A DNA stretch of 64,000 nucleotides from Acidobacteriota bacterium (GCA_003010405.1 PJLO01000006.1:248001-312000); one strand, 5' to 3'. Counted from the first letter of the stretch, positions 19,003 to 26,948 are shown. The notes: generated by a model from the sequence alone, not told the origin. A program made the numbers and translations.

Positions 19003-19704
19003 TTGGGACTTACGCGCCGCCGTGCACGCAGGGGACAGGAGGGGTGCTCGCGTCTTCGGCACCTCGATGAGGCAGAAGCGGATGCTGAAATCTTTGTCAG
19101 TCCGAGTGAAGAAGACCTGACATTCGAATCTGCTCAACGTGCCATAACTTCGCTCGGCCAGAATCAGGTTCACGCTTACGCTTCGAGCGTAATGCACGAT
19201 GTAGATGATTTTGGGATCGTGTGGGACGCGATTGGCGATTGGTCGGATGGAGCTGAGAACTCCCTGATCTTACTCTGTGACGTTGCCGACCGTCAGCGGG
19301 TCCGCTACATTGCGGCCCTGCTTGGCGATAAATGGAATCAGAAGACAGTTATCCCATTCGTGCCGTCGCTCTTTGGAAAGGATGTAGTTTACTTCTTTAG
19401 CGTCAGCAAGAGTCCAGCGCAGGTACGAGCCGGGTTGGATAAAGAAGGCATCAAGTACCGCACTATTGAACCGCGAGGAGCGACCACGCGCGTATGGGTG
19501 TTCGACGAAGGCGGGAAAATGGGCGACCTAATGGAGAAGGTAGGAGAGCACTATGATCTCGAAATCAACTTCATCCGAGGGACCGGAGAATACCTCGGCG
19601 GAGACACTAGAGAAGAAGGACACGCAGCATACAAGCGAGTCTTCGAAGAATACGAGAGCACGCACGAGCCACATGAGGGACGTAACCGGAAGTTTTCTGG
19701 GTAG
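19003..19704 (+). CDS. protein of unknown function in the PHA locus
   Basis: I do not recognise this 233-residue protein. Translation probably starts at TTG 19003, which has a perfect AGGAGG nine bases upstream (18988-18993). The N-terminus is basic (residues 2-20), the middle looks like an alpha/beta fold (ILLCDVADRQRVRYIAALLG; VVYFFSVSKSPAQV; RVWVFDEGGKM), and the C-terminus is acidic and charged. No signal peptide or membrane helix. It sits between phaB and the ketoacyl synthase-reductase fusion in the same direction, so a role in PHA metabolism is inferred only from position. Confidence 0.75.
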   Translation: MGLTRRRARRGQEGCSRLRHLDEAEADAEIFVSPSEEDLTFESAQRAITSLGQNQVHAYASSVMHDVDDFGIVWDAIGDWSDGAENSLILLCDVADRQRVRYIAALLGDKWNQKTVIPFVPSLFGKDVVYFFSVSKSPAQVRAGLDKEGIKYRTIEPRGATTRVWVFDEGGKMGDLMEKVGEHYDLEINFIRGTGEYLGGDTREEGHAAYKRVFEEYESTHEPHEGRNRKFSG

Positions 19705-19735
19705 GGCAGTGATCATCATGGGGGAGGTATAAGTC

Positions 19736-20020
19736 GTGGAACAAGTAGTGAGGATTGCGGACCCCACAGAGGATCAAAGGTCAACAGCCTGTCCTGATCT
19801 GCAACGGGTGAGCGAATGTCTTGAGAATGCTTTGCAGGCGTTTGCCCAAGGAGATTCTCAGCGTGCCTGCGAGTGTCTAAGACAGGCAAACCGTGTATTT
19901 GAGATGTTTGGCGAACAACCTGCATCCCGAGGAGATGGGCTCTCCCGATTGGAGGGCTCGCCCCCGCAGCAATTGAAAAAGCCGGATGAAGCTCCATCCA
20001 CTTACGCAGCAGTTGCGTAA
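19736..20020 (+). CDS. small acidic protein of unknown function, PHA locus
   Basis: A 94-residue frame starting at GTG 19736 with GGGGGAGG about eight bases upstream. The middle (residues 22-58) is a predicted helical hairpin with Cys residues (CLENALQAF..., ACECLRQANRVFEMFG) resembling a single TPR-like or helix-turn-helix pair; the tail is Pro/Ser-rich and disordered. No family recognised. Position between the unknown 19003 gene and the fusion gene, with short gaps, suggests the same transcript. Confidence 0.55.
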   Translation: MEQVVRIADPTEDQRSTACPDLQRVSECLENALQAFAQGDSQRACECLRQANRVFEMFGEQPASRGDGLSRLEGSPPQQLKKPDEAPSTYAAVA

Positions 20021-20064
20021 GAACATGATTCCAGAGCTCTTGAAGTAAATCCCGGAGAAAATTG

Positions 20065-22698
20065 ATGAAAAGATTTGTTATCAATCGGCATGGTCGAATC
20101 GTGTTGCCATGCAATTTTTTCCCCGAATTGGACTTTTCGGCAATCGAGACGCTCGAAGATTTAAAGAGTGTCATCGCTCGGGATTTCACTGCCAAGACTC
20201 CGAGCGAAAAAGACCTGTTCGAGCGCTTAAATGCTGGTCAATACAGTTCTCGTTATGAACTTTGCCGCGATCTCGCGCTGAATCTGTATTGGGCCAATCG
20301 CTACGCTCTGACCATGTATGAAGAACGTCCGACTCGCTGGGCTGACCTCCCGCGTCACCGCGATGACGTGTTTCTCCCCACCTGCAAGCCTAAAGATTCA
20401 GCTCGCGTAGCCTCGGCGTTGCAGGACGGATACAGCCTGTTGCGCCGCCAATGGGATTACGAGACAGAGGACGAGATGTTCGAGCTTCTGCTTAACAGCT
20501 TCCGGAGCAGGCCGAGCGCAGGTGACACTCTGCGCGCGATACAACCGACCGTCGGTGAACTGCTAGCATCTCCCAAGCAAAGAACACTTCGCCTCAGCAG
20601 CTACGACCCCGATTATCCAGGGTATAGCTATGACGACGTCATTCAATACAGACATGAAGTTCCCGAGCTGGAAGCTCTGATGCGTCAGACGATGGTCCTG
20701 CATAATCAATACCGATGGGATCCAGCCACCTGTGCCTGCGTCGAGACTAGTCAGTTAAAAGAGGACGATTATGTAATCGCACTCTACCCGCGCAATAACG
20801 AAGTTCTTCAGTTCATTCGCCGGGTAAAGAGCAATCGTTTGCCGCACTCAGTTCGGTTCTCGATGCCGGCAACTCCTGCGCTCGCCGCACCATTGTCATC
20901 CTGCAAACCAATCGAGGTGCGTAAGCAGTTCACGGTAATGCCACGGCTGGAAGGCCTCGGCGTCTATGAAGGCGAAGTGGTATGCAGTAATACCGATCTC
21001 ATACGGAATCATGCGTTCAGCTGGTCACGAATGACCGCCGACGAGATTGCGAAGAAAACAGGTATTGAGCAGCGACGCTATAGCGAGCTGGCACTTGAGG
21101 AAATGGCCCTTCTCGCGGCTCGCGCAGCGCTGGCAAAATCTGGACGCGAGGCGTCCGAGATTAGCGCAATTTTGTTCTGCAGCTGCACAAGCGCAAGAAT
21201 GATCCCCTCGACCGCATGTTGGCTTGCCGGCGAGCTTGGCATCATGCAAGCCCACGCCTGCAATGACATTGTGGCCGCCTGCGCTGGCATGGCGTATGGC
21301 TTCAGTGAAGCGGTTAGGCTGCTGCAGGAGACCAATCGTCCGGTGCTGGTGGTGTGTGCGGAAAAGTTCTCAGACAAGATTGGCACAGTACGCACTTCGC
21401 GAATGATTTTTGGGGACGGTGCGGCCGCCGTCATAATTGGACCCGCTCCGGAAGGAGTGGCCCCCGATATAGAAGTAATGCAAACCTACGCTGGTGGACC
21501 TTGGGCGGAAGTGAACTCCATCGTCTGGCCCAATCCGGAGTTCGATAACAACATCACAGTCTATGGACCAGAGGTAAAGTCGCTCGCACAGCGCTATCTT
21601 ACGCAAATGATGCTGGAGCTTTCCGATGATGAACAGGGTCCTCTGCTTGACTCGATCGACCTCGTAGTTCCGCATCAGGCAAACAAAACCATGGTGGAGA
21701 ATCTGGCAGAAACAGCTGGATTATCTCGCGAACGTCTCTACTTCAACATTGGACGCGTGGGAAACATCTCTTCCGCCAGTATTCTGATAGCAATTCGAGA
21801 TGCGGTCGTCGAGAAACGAATCGATCGACCTATGCGTATTTTCGCCCCGGGCTTCGGAGCTGGGGCGGTAGGCGGATTTGTTGTCATGCGTGTGGATCCC
21901 GCCGTTGTCTGCTGCGACGTCCAGCAATCGGTGGCAGTGGAGGAGGAACTCGACAAGATGCCATTGGCGGGCAGAGTGGCGCTCGTCACCGGTGCCAGCC
22001 GCGGAATTGGAAGGGCAATCGCACTCGAAATGGCCCGTCGCGGAACATCCGTTGCAATCAACTTTCGAAATGACGGTGATGCGGCGGAAGCTGTTGCACA
22101 AGAAATTCGAAAACTTGGTGTTGGCTGCATGGTAGTGCAAGGCGATATTTCGAAAAACGAAGATGCACAGCGAATCGTTCGTACGGTTCTTGAGAAGTGG
22201 CAGCGCATCGACATTCTGGTGAATAACGCCGGAATCACAAAAGACAACCTTTTGCAGAGAATGACGGATGAGGAGTGGGAACAGGTGATCGCGGTCAATC
22301 TGAATGGCACTTTCAATACAACGAGCGCCGCTCTACCCGCGATGATCAACCAGCGCTTCGGCCGCATCATCAACATTACATCCGTGGTGGCGCAGGCCGG
22401 TGCTATGGGCCAGGCAAACTACTCAGCCAGCAAGGGCGGTATCACCGCATTCACCAAAGCTATAGCGCTTGAAACCGCAAAGTTCAACATTACCGCGAAC
22501 ACAATTGCCCCTGGATACACGGCAACTGAAATGGCGGAGGAGATTCCGGAGAGGATCGTTGGCCAGATTAGATCGCGCATTCCGCTCGGACGCTTTGCGG
22601 CTCCCAGAGAGGTGGCGAAAGCTGCCGTATTCCTTGCGGCTGATGGTGACTACATCACTGGTCAAGAACTAAACGTGAACGGCGGATTCCACATGTAG
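20065..22698 (+). CDS. three-part fusion: unknown N-domain + ketoacyl synthase III (FabH-like) + SDR reductase (FabG/PhaB-like)
   Basis: An 877-residue multidomain protein. ATG 20065 is preferred over TTG 20062 because GGAG lies seven bases upstream. Residues 1-~290: no family recognised; soluble, aromatic- and charge-rich. Residues ~290-620: thiolase-fold KAS III with C406 in VAACAGM, H537 in VPHQANK and N567 in RVGNISS, a complete Cys-His-Asn triad. Residues ~633-877: SDR with GASRGIGRA, S773, Y786 (YSASKGG) and K790 and the LNVNGGFHM end. Inferred role: condense an acyl-CoA with malonyl-CoA/ACP and reduce the product to a 3-hydroxyacyl unit for PhaC, standing in for the missing PhaA thiolase. 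The condensing substrate cannot be read from sequence. Confidence 0.85.
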   Translation: MKRFVINRHGRIVLPCNFFPELDFSAIETLEDLKSVIARDFTAKTPSEKDLFERLNAGQYSSRYELCRDLALNLYWANRYALTMYEERPTRWADLPRHRDDVFLPTCKPKDSARVASALQDGYSLLRRQWDYETEDEMFELLLNSFRSRPSAGDTLRAIQPTVGELLASPKQRTLRLSSYDPDYPGYSYDDVIQYRHEVPELEALMRQTMVLHNQYRWDPATCACVETSQLKEDDYVIALYPRNNEVLQFIRRVKSNRLPHSVRFSMPATPALAAPLSSCKPIEVRKQFTVMPRLEGLGVYEGEVVCSNTDLIRNHAFSWSRMTADEIAKKTGIEQRRYSELALEEMALLAARAALAKSGREASEISAILFCSCTSARMIPSTACWLAGELGIMQAHACNDIVAACAGMAYGFSEAVRLLQETNRPVLVVCAEKFSDKIGTVRTSRMIFGDGAAAVIIGPAPEGVAPDIEVMQTYAGGPWAEVNSIVWPNPEFDNNITVYGPEVKSLAQRYLTQMMLELSDDEQGPLLDSIDLVVPHQANKTMVENLAETAGLSRERLYFNIGRVGNISSASILIAIRDAVVEKRIDRPMRIFAPGFGAGAVGGFVVMRVDPAVVCCDVQQSVAVEEELDKMPLAGRVALVTGASRGIGRAIALEMARRGTSVAINFRNDGDAAEAVAQEIRKLGVGCMVVQGDISKNEDAQRIVRTVLEKWQRIDILVNNAGITKDNLLQRMTDEEWEQVIAVNLNGTFNTTSAALPAMINQRFGRIINITSVVAQAGAMGQANYSASKGGITAFTKAIALETAKFNITANTIAPGYTATEMAEEIPERIVGQIRSRIPLGRFAAPREVAKAAVFLAADGDYITGQELNVNGGFHM

Positions 22699-22789
22699 GG
22701 ATTGCAAGACGCAGATCGAGGGAAATCATGTTCGGATGGTTTCCCTGATAAGGGCCAGGTTACGCCAATGGAAGAAGTGGAAAGCGCAT

Positions 22790-23347
22790 TCAGGACTTTG
22801 CACGAGGACGAGCTCTCATCTTTCTGGGCCGGGTTTCCTTTTTGCCTTTTGAAATCAGGGACTCCAACTCCTGAATGCGTCGCTTCAAAGCCTGTAATTC
22901 CGTATTCGTATCCACCTCCTGCACCTTTGAGGACCCGGACTCAGAAGGGACCTGATTTGCAGGGGGACTAGAAGTGGAGTTCATCATTTGCTGCATAAGC
23001 TCGAAAGGACTCATGACATGCGCGAAACCCCGCCAGGCATTCTTGTACATGTCGGTTACGGTTCGCATGTAATTCAAAGCGTTCTCCTGAGTCGCCTTGC
23101 CGGAAGCAATGATCATTTCCCGCAAGATGTCGAGCGGAAATACGGAATCCGGCGCCTTCGCGCACTCGGTGATGATCTGGGTCATCACGACGCGGGTAAT
23201 GTCTTCTCCTGTGGCAGCGTTCAGCACCTGGAGATCGTATCCATTCTGAACGGCTCTGGCGATCTCGTCCAGGTTCACATACCTGCTGTGGGTGACGTCG
23301 TACAGCCGCCGGTTCTCGTATTTCTTGATAACAATTTTCTTGTCCAT
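22790..23347 (-). CDS. phaR: polyhydroxyalkanoate synthesis regulator PhaR
   Basis: DNA-binding repressor that senses PHA granules. The start is ATG 23347 (upstream extension to 23524 crosses the phasin promoter and is not credible). 185 residues: the hallmark PHB/PHA accumulation regulator DNA-binding domain at the N-terminus (IKKYENRRLYD, then YVNLDEIA), a second conserved domain around FPLDILREMI, and a charged coiled-coil tail rich in Lys/Arg. It is transcribed divergently from the phasin gene, with a PhaR-type box between them, a classical autoregulated arrangement. Confidence 0.93.
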   Translation of the reverse strand: MDKKIVIKKYENRRLYDVTHSRYVNLDEIARAVQNGYDLQVLNAATGEDITRVVMTQIITECAKAPDSVFPLDILREMIIASGKATQENALNYMRTVTDMYKNAWRGFAHVMSPFELMQQMMNSTSSPPANQVPSESGSSKVQEVDTNTELQALKRRIQELESLISKGKKETRPRKMRARPRAKS

Positions 23348-23363
23348 GTTTCCGCTTTCCCGC

Positions 23364-23392
23364 TTGACATGCGAATGCAAGTGGAGCAATAT
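23364..23392 (+). promoter_or_regulatory. predicted sigma70-type promoter of the phasin gene
   Basis: TTGACA (23364-23369), 17-base spacer, CAATAT (23387-23392). The predicted transcription start falls near 23399, directly at the PhaR-type box. Confidence 0.65.
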
Positions 23393-23400
23393 CTCGCGGT

Positions 23401-23413
23401 GCTGCGATGCAGC
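23401..23413. promoter_or_regulatory. PhaR-type operator between phaR and phasin gene
   Basis: GCTGC-GAT-GCAGC, a palindrome matching the CTGC-N3-GCAG sequence known for PhaR binding in alphaproteobacteria (recalled, not looked up). A further TGCAGCAT half-repeat occurs at 23420-23427. The box lies at the predicted start of phasin transcription and 54 bases upstream of the phaR ATG, so it could repress both. Confidence 0.7.
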
Positions 23414-23466
23414 ATATATTGCAGCATCAAGTTTAAAGAGCGTCTCCAAAGGAGGGGAACACCAAC

Positions 23467-24033
23467 GTGCACTATAAGTCAAATAAAGCCGAATCGGAAG
23501 AAAACGAGACCACGTACAATCCATTCGAATATGTGAATTTGTTCAACAAGGGCTTCGAGAAAGCTGTCGAGGTTAGCAAGAGCTCACTTGATCTGGCAGT
23601 CGAACAGAACGCCGAAGTTCTGGATGCATATAAAAAGACGATGAAGCCGTACGGTATGCCCGGTCTTTTCTGGTTCGATCTGGCAGGCCAGGCCTTTGAG
23701 GGCTTTGTGAAACTTCAGAAGAACCTCTTGGATCTGGCAGTCGAACAGAACGCCGCATTCGCCGAGGCAGTAAAGGAATCCAACAAAGCAAAGAACAGTC
23801 TGATTCAGCAGTCCATTAACCGCACGGTGGAGGTTCAGAAGTCGGTTGCGAACTTCGCCTCGAATCAGGCGAAAGCCGTGAGCGACACACTGAAGCAGCA
23901 GCCAGGTATCGCCGGAACCTCGTTCGAGGCGGTTGCAGACTCGGTCCAGTGCGGCGTCGACACCGTGCTGACAAGCCAGACAGAGATGCTGGATATTGCC
24001 AGAAAGGCTGCGAAGTCAGGAGAGGCAAAGTAG
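23467..24033 (+). CDS. phaP: phasin (PHA granule surface protein)
   Basis: Coats PHA granules and controls their size. Start GTG 23467 has AAAGGAGGGG nine bases upstream. 188 residues with no cysteine-rich or membrane region, strongly helical and amphipathic, rich in Ala, Gln, Lys and Val, as phasins are. It holds two copies of LDLAVEQNA 47 residues apart, encoded by an identical 25-base sequence (23590-23614 and 23731-23755). Placement opposite phaR and before the synthase genes supports the call. A hairpin (24070-24094) follows. Confidence 0.85.
   Translation: MHYKSNKAESEENETTYNPFEYVNLFNKGFEKAVEVSKSSLDLAVEQNAEVLDAYKKTMKPYGMPGLFWFDLAGQAFEGFVKLQKNLLDLAVEQNAAFAEAVKESNKAKNSLIQQSINRTVEVQKSVANFASNQAKAVSDTLKQQPGIAGTSFEAVADSVQCGVDTVLTSQTEMLDIARKAAKSGEAK
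23590..23614 (+). repeat. 25-bp exact direct repeat inside phasin gene, copy 1
   Basis: Identical to 23731-23755; the period is 141 bases (47 codons), keeping the reading frame. The flanks are less similar. Confidence 0.9.
23731..23755 (+). repeat. 25-bp exact direct repeat inside phasin gene, copy 2
   Basis: Second copy of 23590-23614. Encodes the second LDLAVEQNA segment of the phasin. Confidence 0.9.
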
Positions 24034-24069
24034 CTGTTGGAAAACTGCAAGCCTTCGTCGGAGACATTG

Positions 24070-24094
24070 GGAGCGCCTCGTAAAGGGGCGCTCC
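24070..24094 (+). terminator. hairpin between phasin and phaE-like gene
   Basis: GGAGCGCC (24070-24077) pairs with GGCGCTCC (24087-24094). A T-run (CTTTTTG) comes only 13 bases later, so it may act as a weak terminator or an mRNA stabiliser that keeps phasin more abundant than the synthase. Confidence 0.55.
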
Positions 24095-24128
24095 GTAAAT
24101 TCGTGCTTTTTGCGAAAGGAATCACTGA

Positions 24129-24617
24129 ATGAGTAATCCAGAGGCAAAAACCAGTAAACCTGTCGATTGGCTTGAGCCGTGGCGCGAGATGCGAAACGGC
24201 TATATGGATGCCTGGGCGAAAGCCATGACCGGAGCCGTAAACACGGACGCTTACAGCCAGTTCAGTGGCTTGATGCTCGATACATATTTGACCACCTCGG
24301 AGCCGTTTCGTGAGGCTCAGCAGAAAATCATGCTAAGCACGTTGGAGCAGATGCAGATGCCTACGCGCTCTGATTTTGTGAGCCTTGCCGAGCGATTGGC
24401 CAACTTGGAACTGCTTCTCGACGACATGTCCGCAAAATTGAGTGAAATGGCTCGGATTGTAAGTAGTTCGGTGCCCACGCCCGAAGCCGAGGCAGAAGCA
24501 TCAGAAGCCTCGAAAACCTCCAAATCTGAATTGCCAGTCGATCCTACATCGCTCAAACCGGGGTTGAAATTCACTCGCAAAAGTTCTGCTCGGACTCCCA
24601 AGAAGGGATCAAAATAA
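24129..24617 (+). CDS. phaE: short PhaE-like subunit of class III PHA synthase
   Basis: Class III synthases need a non-catalytic PhaE partner. This 162-residue protein begins with a Trp-rich segment (DWLEPWREMRNGYMDAWAKAM), continues with a helical middle (ERLANLELLLDDMSAKLSEMAR) typical of the PhaE C-terminus, and ends in a Lys/Ser-rich tail. It is much shorter than usual PhaE (~350 residues) and might equally be named a phasin-like activator. It ends three bases before phaC, the usual phaE-phaC order. Confidence 0.7.
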   Translation: MSNPEAKTSKPVDWLEPWREMRNGYMDAWAKAMTGAVNTDAYSQFSGLMLDTYLTTSEPFREAQQKIMLSTLEQMQMPTRSDFVSLAERLANLELLLDDMSAKLSEMARIVSSSVPTPEAEAEASEASKTSKSELPVDPTSLKPGLKFTRKSSARTPKKGSK

Positions 24618-24620
24618 TTT

Positions 24621-25658
24621 ATGTCCTGCCAGCCGGAAATGCTGCATACACTGACCAAGGTACTGACAACGCGCGCGCCGATCGCGCAGACGCCGAAGGA
24701 AGTGGTTTGGACCCTCAATAAAGCGAAGTTGTACCGCTACATTCCCGTGCTGCCCAAGAAAGAACGACACCCGATGCCGCTGCTTCTGGTCTTCGCGCTC
24801 ATGAACCGGCCCTCCATCCTGGACCTCCGGCCGGGACACAGCTTTGTAGAGTTCATGGTCAAACGCGGCTACGATGTGTACCTGCTGGACTGGGGATCCC
24901 CTGGCATTGAAGACAAGAACTTAAAGTTTGACGATTACACGCTGGATTACATGCCGCGCGCAATTCGCAAAATGAAGGAAGTCTCGGGCTCGACGAAGTT
25001 CAGTATGCTGGGCTGGTGCATTGGCGCGATCCTGACAACGATTTACTCTGCGCTTTGCCCTGATGACGGCCTGCGAAATTTGATCCTTCTTACCGCGCCC
25101 TTGGATTTCTCCAATAAGAAAATTACGTTCGGACGCTGGACAGAAGAGCGGTTTTTCGACGTGGAAAAGGTGCTGAACGCCTTCGGTAATATGCCTGCCG
25201 AGATGATTGAATACGGGGCCAAGGCACTGAATCCAGTCCAGAACTACGTCGGTAATTATCTGCGCCTCTGGGATAACCTCGATAAGCCGCGCATTGTGGA
25301 ATCCTGGCATGCCATGAACACCTGGCTGACAGACAATGTGCCGTTGGCGGGCGGCGCCTTCCGGCAGCTTGTCGTGGACCTTTACCGCGAGGACCGGTTG
25401 ATGAAAGGGACGCTAATGATTCGCGGCGAACGGGTGCAGCTGAGCCGGATCAGGGCCAACCTGCTGACCCTGATTGCGGAAGGCGACCACATTACTCCGC
25501 CCTGCCAGTCCGAAACTATCAATTCCAAGGTCGGAAGCTCAGACAAAACCATGGTGAGAATTCCCGGCGGGCACATAGGAATCATGGCAGGCAGCGGAGC
25601 GAGCAAAACCGCATGGCCGCAGATCGATGGCTGGCTGGCTGACCGCTCTGGGCGATAA
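24621..25658 (+). CDS. phaC: class III poly(3-hydroxyalkanoate) synthase catalytic subunit PhaC
   Basis: Polymerises (R)-3-hydroxyacyl-CoA into PHA at the granule surface. The 345-residue length is that of class III PhaC. The alpha/beta hydrolase fold holds a lipase-like box with cysteine, GWCIGA, with C133, and D289 (AEGDHITPP) and H318 (GGHIGIM) complete the triad; spacing agrees with the Allochromatium enzyme. A conserved YLLDWGSPG stretch follows residue 85. Start ATG 24621 comes three bases after the phaE-like stop. Confidence 0.95.
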   Translation: MSCQPEMLHTLTKVLTTRAPIAQTPKEVVWTLNKAKLYRYIPVLPKKERHPMPLLLVFALMNRPSILDLRPGHSFVEFMVKRGYDVYLLDWGSPGIEDKNLKFDDYTLDYMPRAIRKMKEVSGSTKFSMLGWCIGAILTTIYSALCPDDGLRNLILLTAPLDFSNKKITFGRWTEERFFDVEKVLNAFGNMPAEMIEYGAKALNPVQNYVGNYLRLWDNLDKPRIVESWHAMNTWLTDNVPLAGGAFRQLVVDLYREDRLMKGTLMIRGERVQLSRIRANLLTLIAEGDHITPPCQSETINSKVGSSDKTMVRIPGGHIGIMAGSGASKTAWPQIDGWLADRSGR

Positions 25659-25766
25659 CAACCCCAATTGTACTCAGGTGTGATGTCGATCATCCATCGC
25701 TGTGATAGCCAAATTTCTGCGGCCCAAAAAGGCTTACAATCTCTCAATTGAATTTGGGGGTGGCAA

Positions 25767-26099
25767 ATGTTCCCGGAAAATAGACTTAAAGTCCAGGTCG
25801 ACAAACCGAAGTTAATTTCCTATGACTCGGGTTATGAACACAGCGTTGAACACTGGATAGAGCTTCGGATATTACTGGATGAAGAGCCGGTCGTCGAGGT
25901 CATGGACGTTCGCCATGAAGATAGAATTCGATTCGGGCGTCGGGCTCACGATCAGAGTGCCTTCATTGCATGGGCACAGAGAGTTGAGCACAAGCGTTTA
26001 GAAGATAGATTTCGATCGCGTCCGGCTTACGATCAGAGCGCCTTCATTGCATGGGCGCAAGGAATTGAGCAGAAGCGGCCGTTGGAGTTCTCGGCATAA
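25767..26099 (+). CDS. small hypothetical protein with a duplicated 27-28 residue unit
   Basis: 110 residues, start ATG 25767 with TGGGGGTGG just upstream. No family recognised. The second half is a tandem duplication: EDRIRFGRRAHDQSAFIAWAQ and EDRFRSRPAYDQSAFIAWAQ, encoded by near-identical DNA at 25917-26000 and 26001-26080. The N-terminal part is a charged alpha/beta-like stretch. It lies between phaC and the convergent SDR gene, and its link to PHA is unproven. Confidence 0.55.
   Translation: MFPENRLKVQVDKPKLISYDSGYEHSVEHWIELRILLDEEPVVEVMDVRHEDRIRFGRRAHDQSAFIAWAQRVEHKRLEDRFRSRPAYDQSAFIAWAQGIEQKRPLEFSA
25917..26080 (+). repeat. in-frame tandem repeat (two units of ~81-84 bp)
   Basis: Unit 1 25917-26000, unit 2 26001-26080; about 80 percent identical by eye with one codon-sized indel. 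Lies entirely in the 25767 gene. Confidence 0.8.
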
Positions 26100-26117
26100 C
26101 CGTTTGGCGTGTTCTTT

Positions 26118-26948
26118 TCAGAAATGAAATCCTCCGCCGCAAATCAGAACTTCTCCTGTCACGTAATCGGAGAGCGGCGAACAGAAGAAGAGCACCGTGC
26201 CCGCAGCTTCGTCCGGAGTGCCAAGCCGACCCAGCGGGCACGCCTGCTTAACCGACTCCAGCATAGCTGACTGCACGCCTATCTTGATTTCATGTCCGTG
26301 CATTTCCATTTTTGCGCCATCGCCCGTTAGTGGCTGAACCAAGCGCGTATTGATCAGGCCAAAACCCACCGCGTTGACATTGACGTTGTAGCGCCCCCAT
26401 TCCTTTGCCAAGGTCTTGGTGAGTCCGATGACTCCTGCTTTTCCTGAAGAGTAACCAGACTGTCCGGGGTTCCCATCCGTGCCCGCAATGGAGGTGATGT
26501 TCACCACCTTGCGCATGACGGTTTTGCCAGCCGCATTTTCGCGCTTTGCGGCTTCTCTGATATACGAAGATGCGGCGCGCAGAATGCGAAAGGGCGCGAC
26601 GAGATGGATGTCGAGCATGGCAAGGAACTGTTCGTCGGTGGTCTTCTGAATCACTCCATCCCAACTGTAGCCCGCGTTGTTAACGATAATGTCCAACGAT
26701 CCAAATTTCTCAAGCGTCGTTTGAACGAGTGTATCCGGCGTAGATGGCTCTGTTAGATCTCCCACAGCGTAGCCGATCTTGTACCCTGACTTGAGAAGCG
26801 CTTCTTCGGTTTCGCACAGCGCGGATTCGTCAAGATCATTCACCATGACACTGGCGCCTGCAGCCGCGAGCTTCCCTGCGATTGCTCTACCGATACCCCG
26901 TCCTGCGCCAGTTACCAAAGCCGTCTTGCCGCAAAGATTAAAGGCCAT
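26118..26948 (-). CDS. short-chain dehydrogenase/reductase, candidate PhaR-regulon member
   Basis: 276-residue SDR. ATG 26948 is preferred to GTG 26960 since AGGTGAG lies upstream of it. Cofactor motif GAGRGIGRA, NNAG, catalytic Ser in NITSIAG, then YSSGK, and an HDxxG-type acidic residue after the second strand (NDLDES) that suggests NAD(H) rather than NADP(H) preference. An insertion (residues ~135-145, REAAKRENAAGK) and the ending CGGGFHF differ from FabG. It may be a 3-hydroxyacyl-CoA dehydrogenase-like enzyme. A PhaR-type box lies 56 bases upstream, tying it to PHA metabolism. Confidence 0.85.
   Translation of the reverse strand: MAFNLCGKTALVTGAGRGIGRAIAGKLAAAGASVMVNDLDESALCETEEALLKSGYKIGYAVGDLTEPSTPDTLVQTTLEKFGSLDIIVNNAGYSWDGVIQKTTDEQFLAMLDIHLVAPFRILRAASSYIREAAKRENAAGKTVMRKVVNITSIAGTDGNPGQSGYSSGKAGVIGLTKTLAKEWGRYNVNVNAVGFGLINTRLVQPLTGDGAKMEMHGHEIKIGVQSAMLESVKQACPLGRLGTPDEAAGTVLFFCSPLSDYVTGEVLICGGGFHF

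Noticed and set aside
23348..23524. N-terminal extension of PhaR by 59 residues
   Set aside because: It would cover the phasin promoter and operator, and PhaR proteins begin at the conserved DKKIVIKKYENRRLYD segment.
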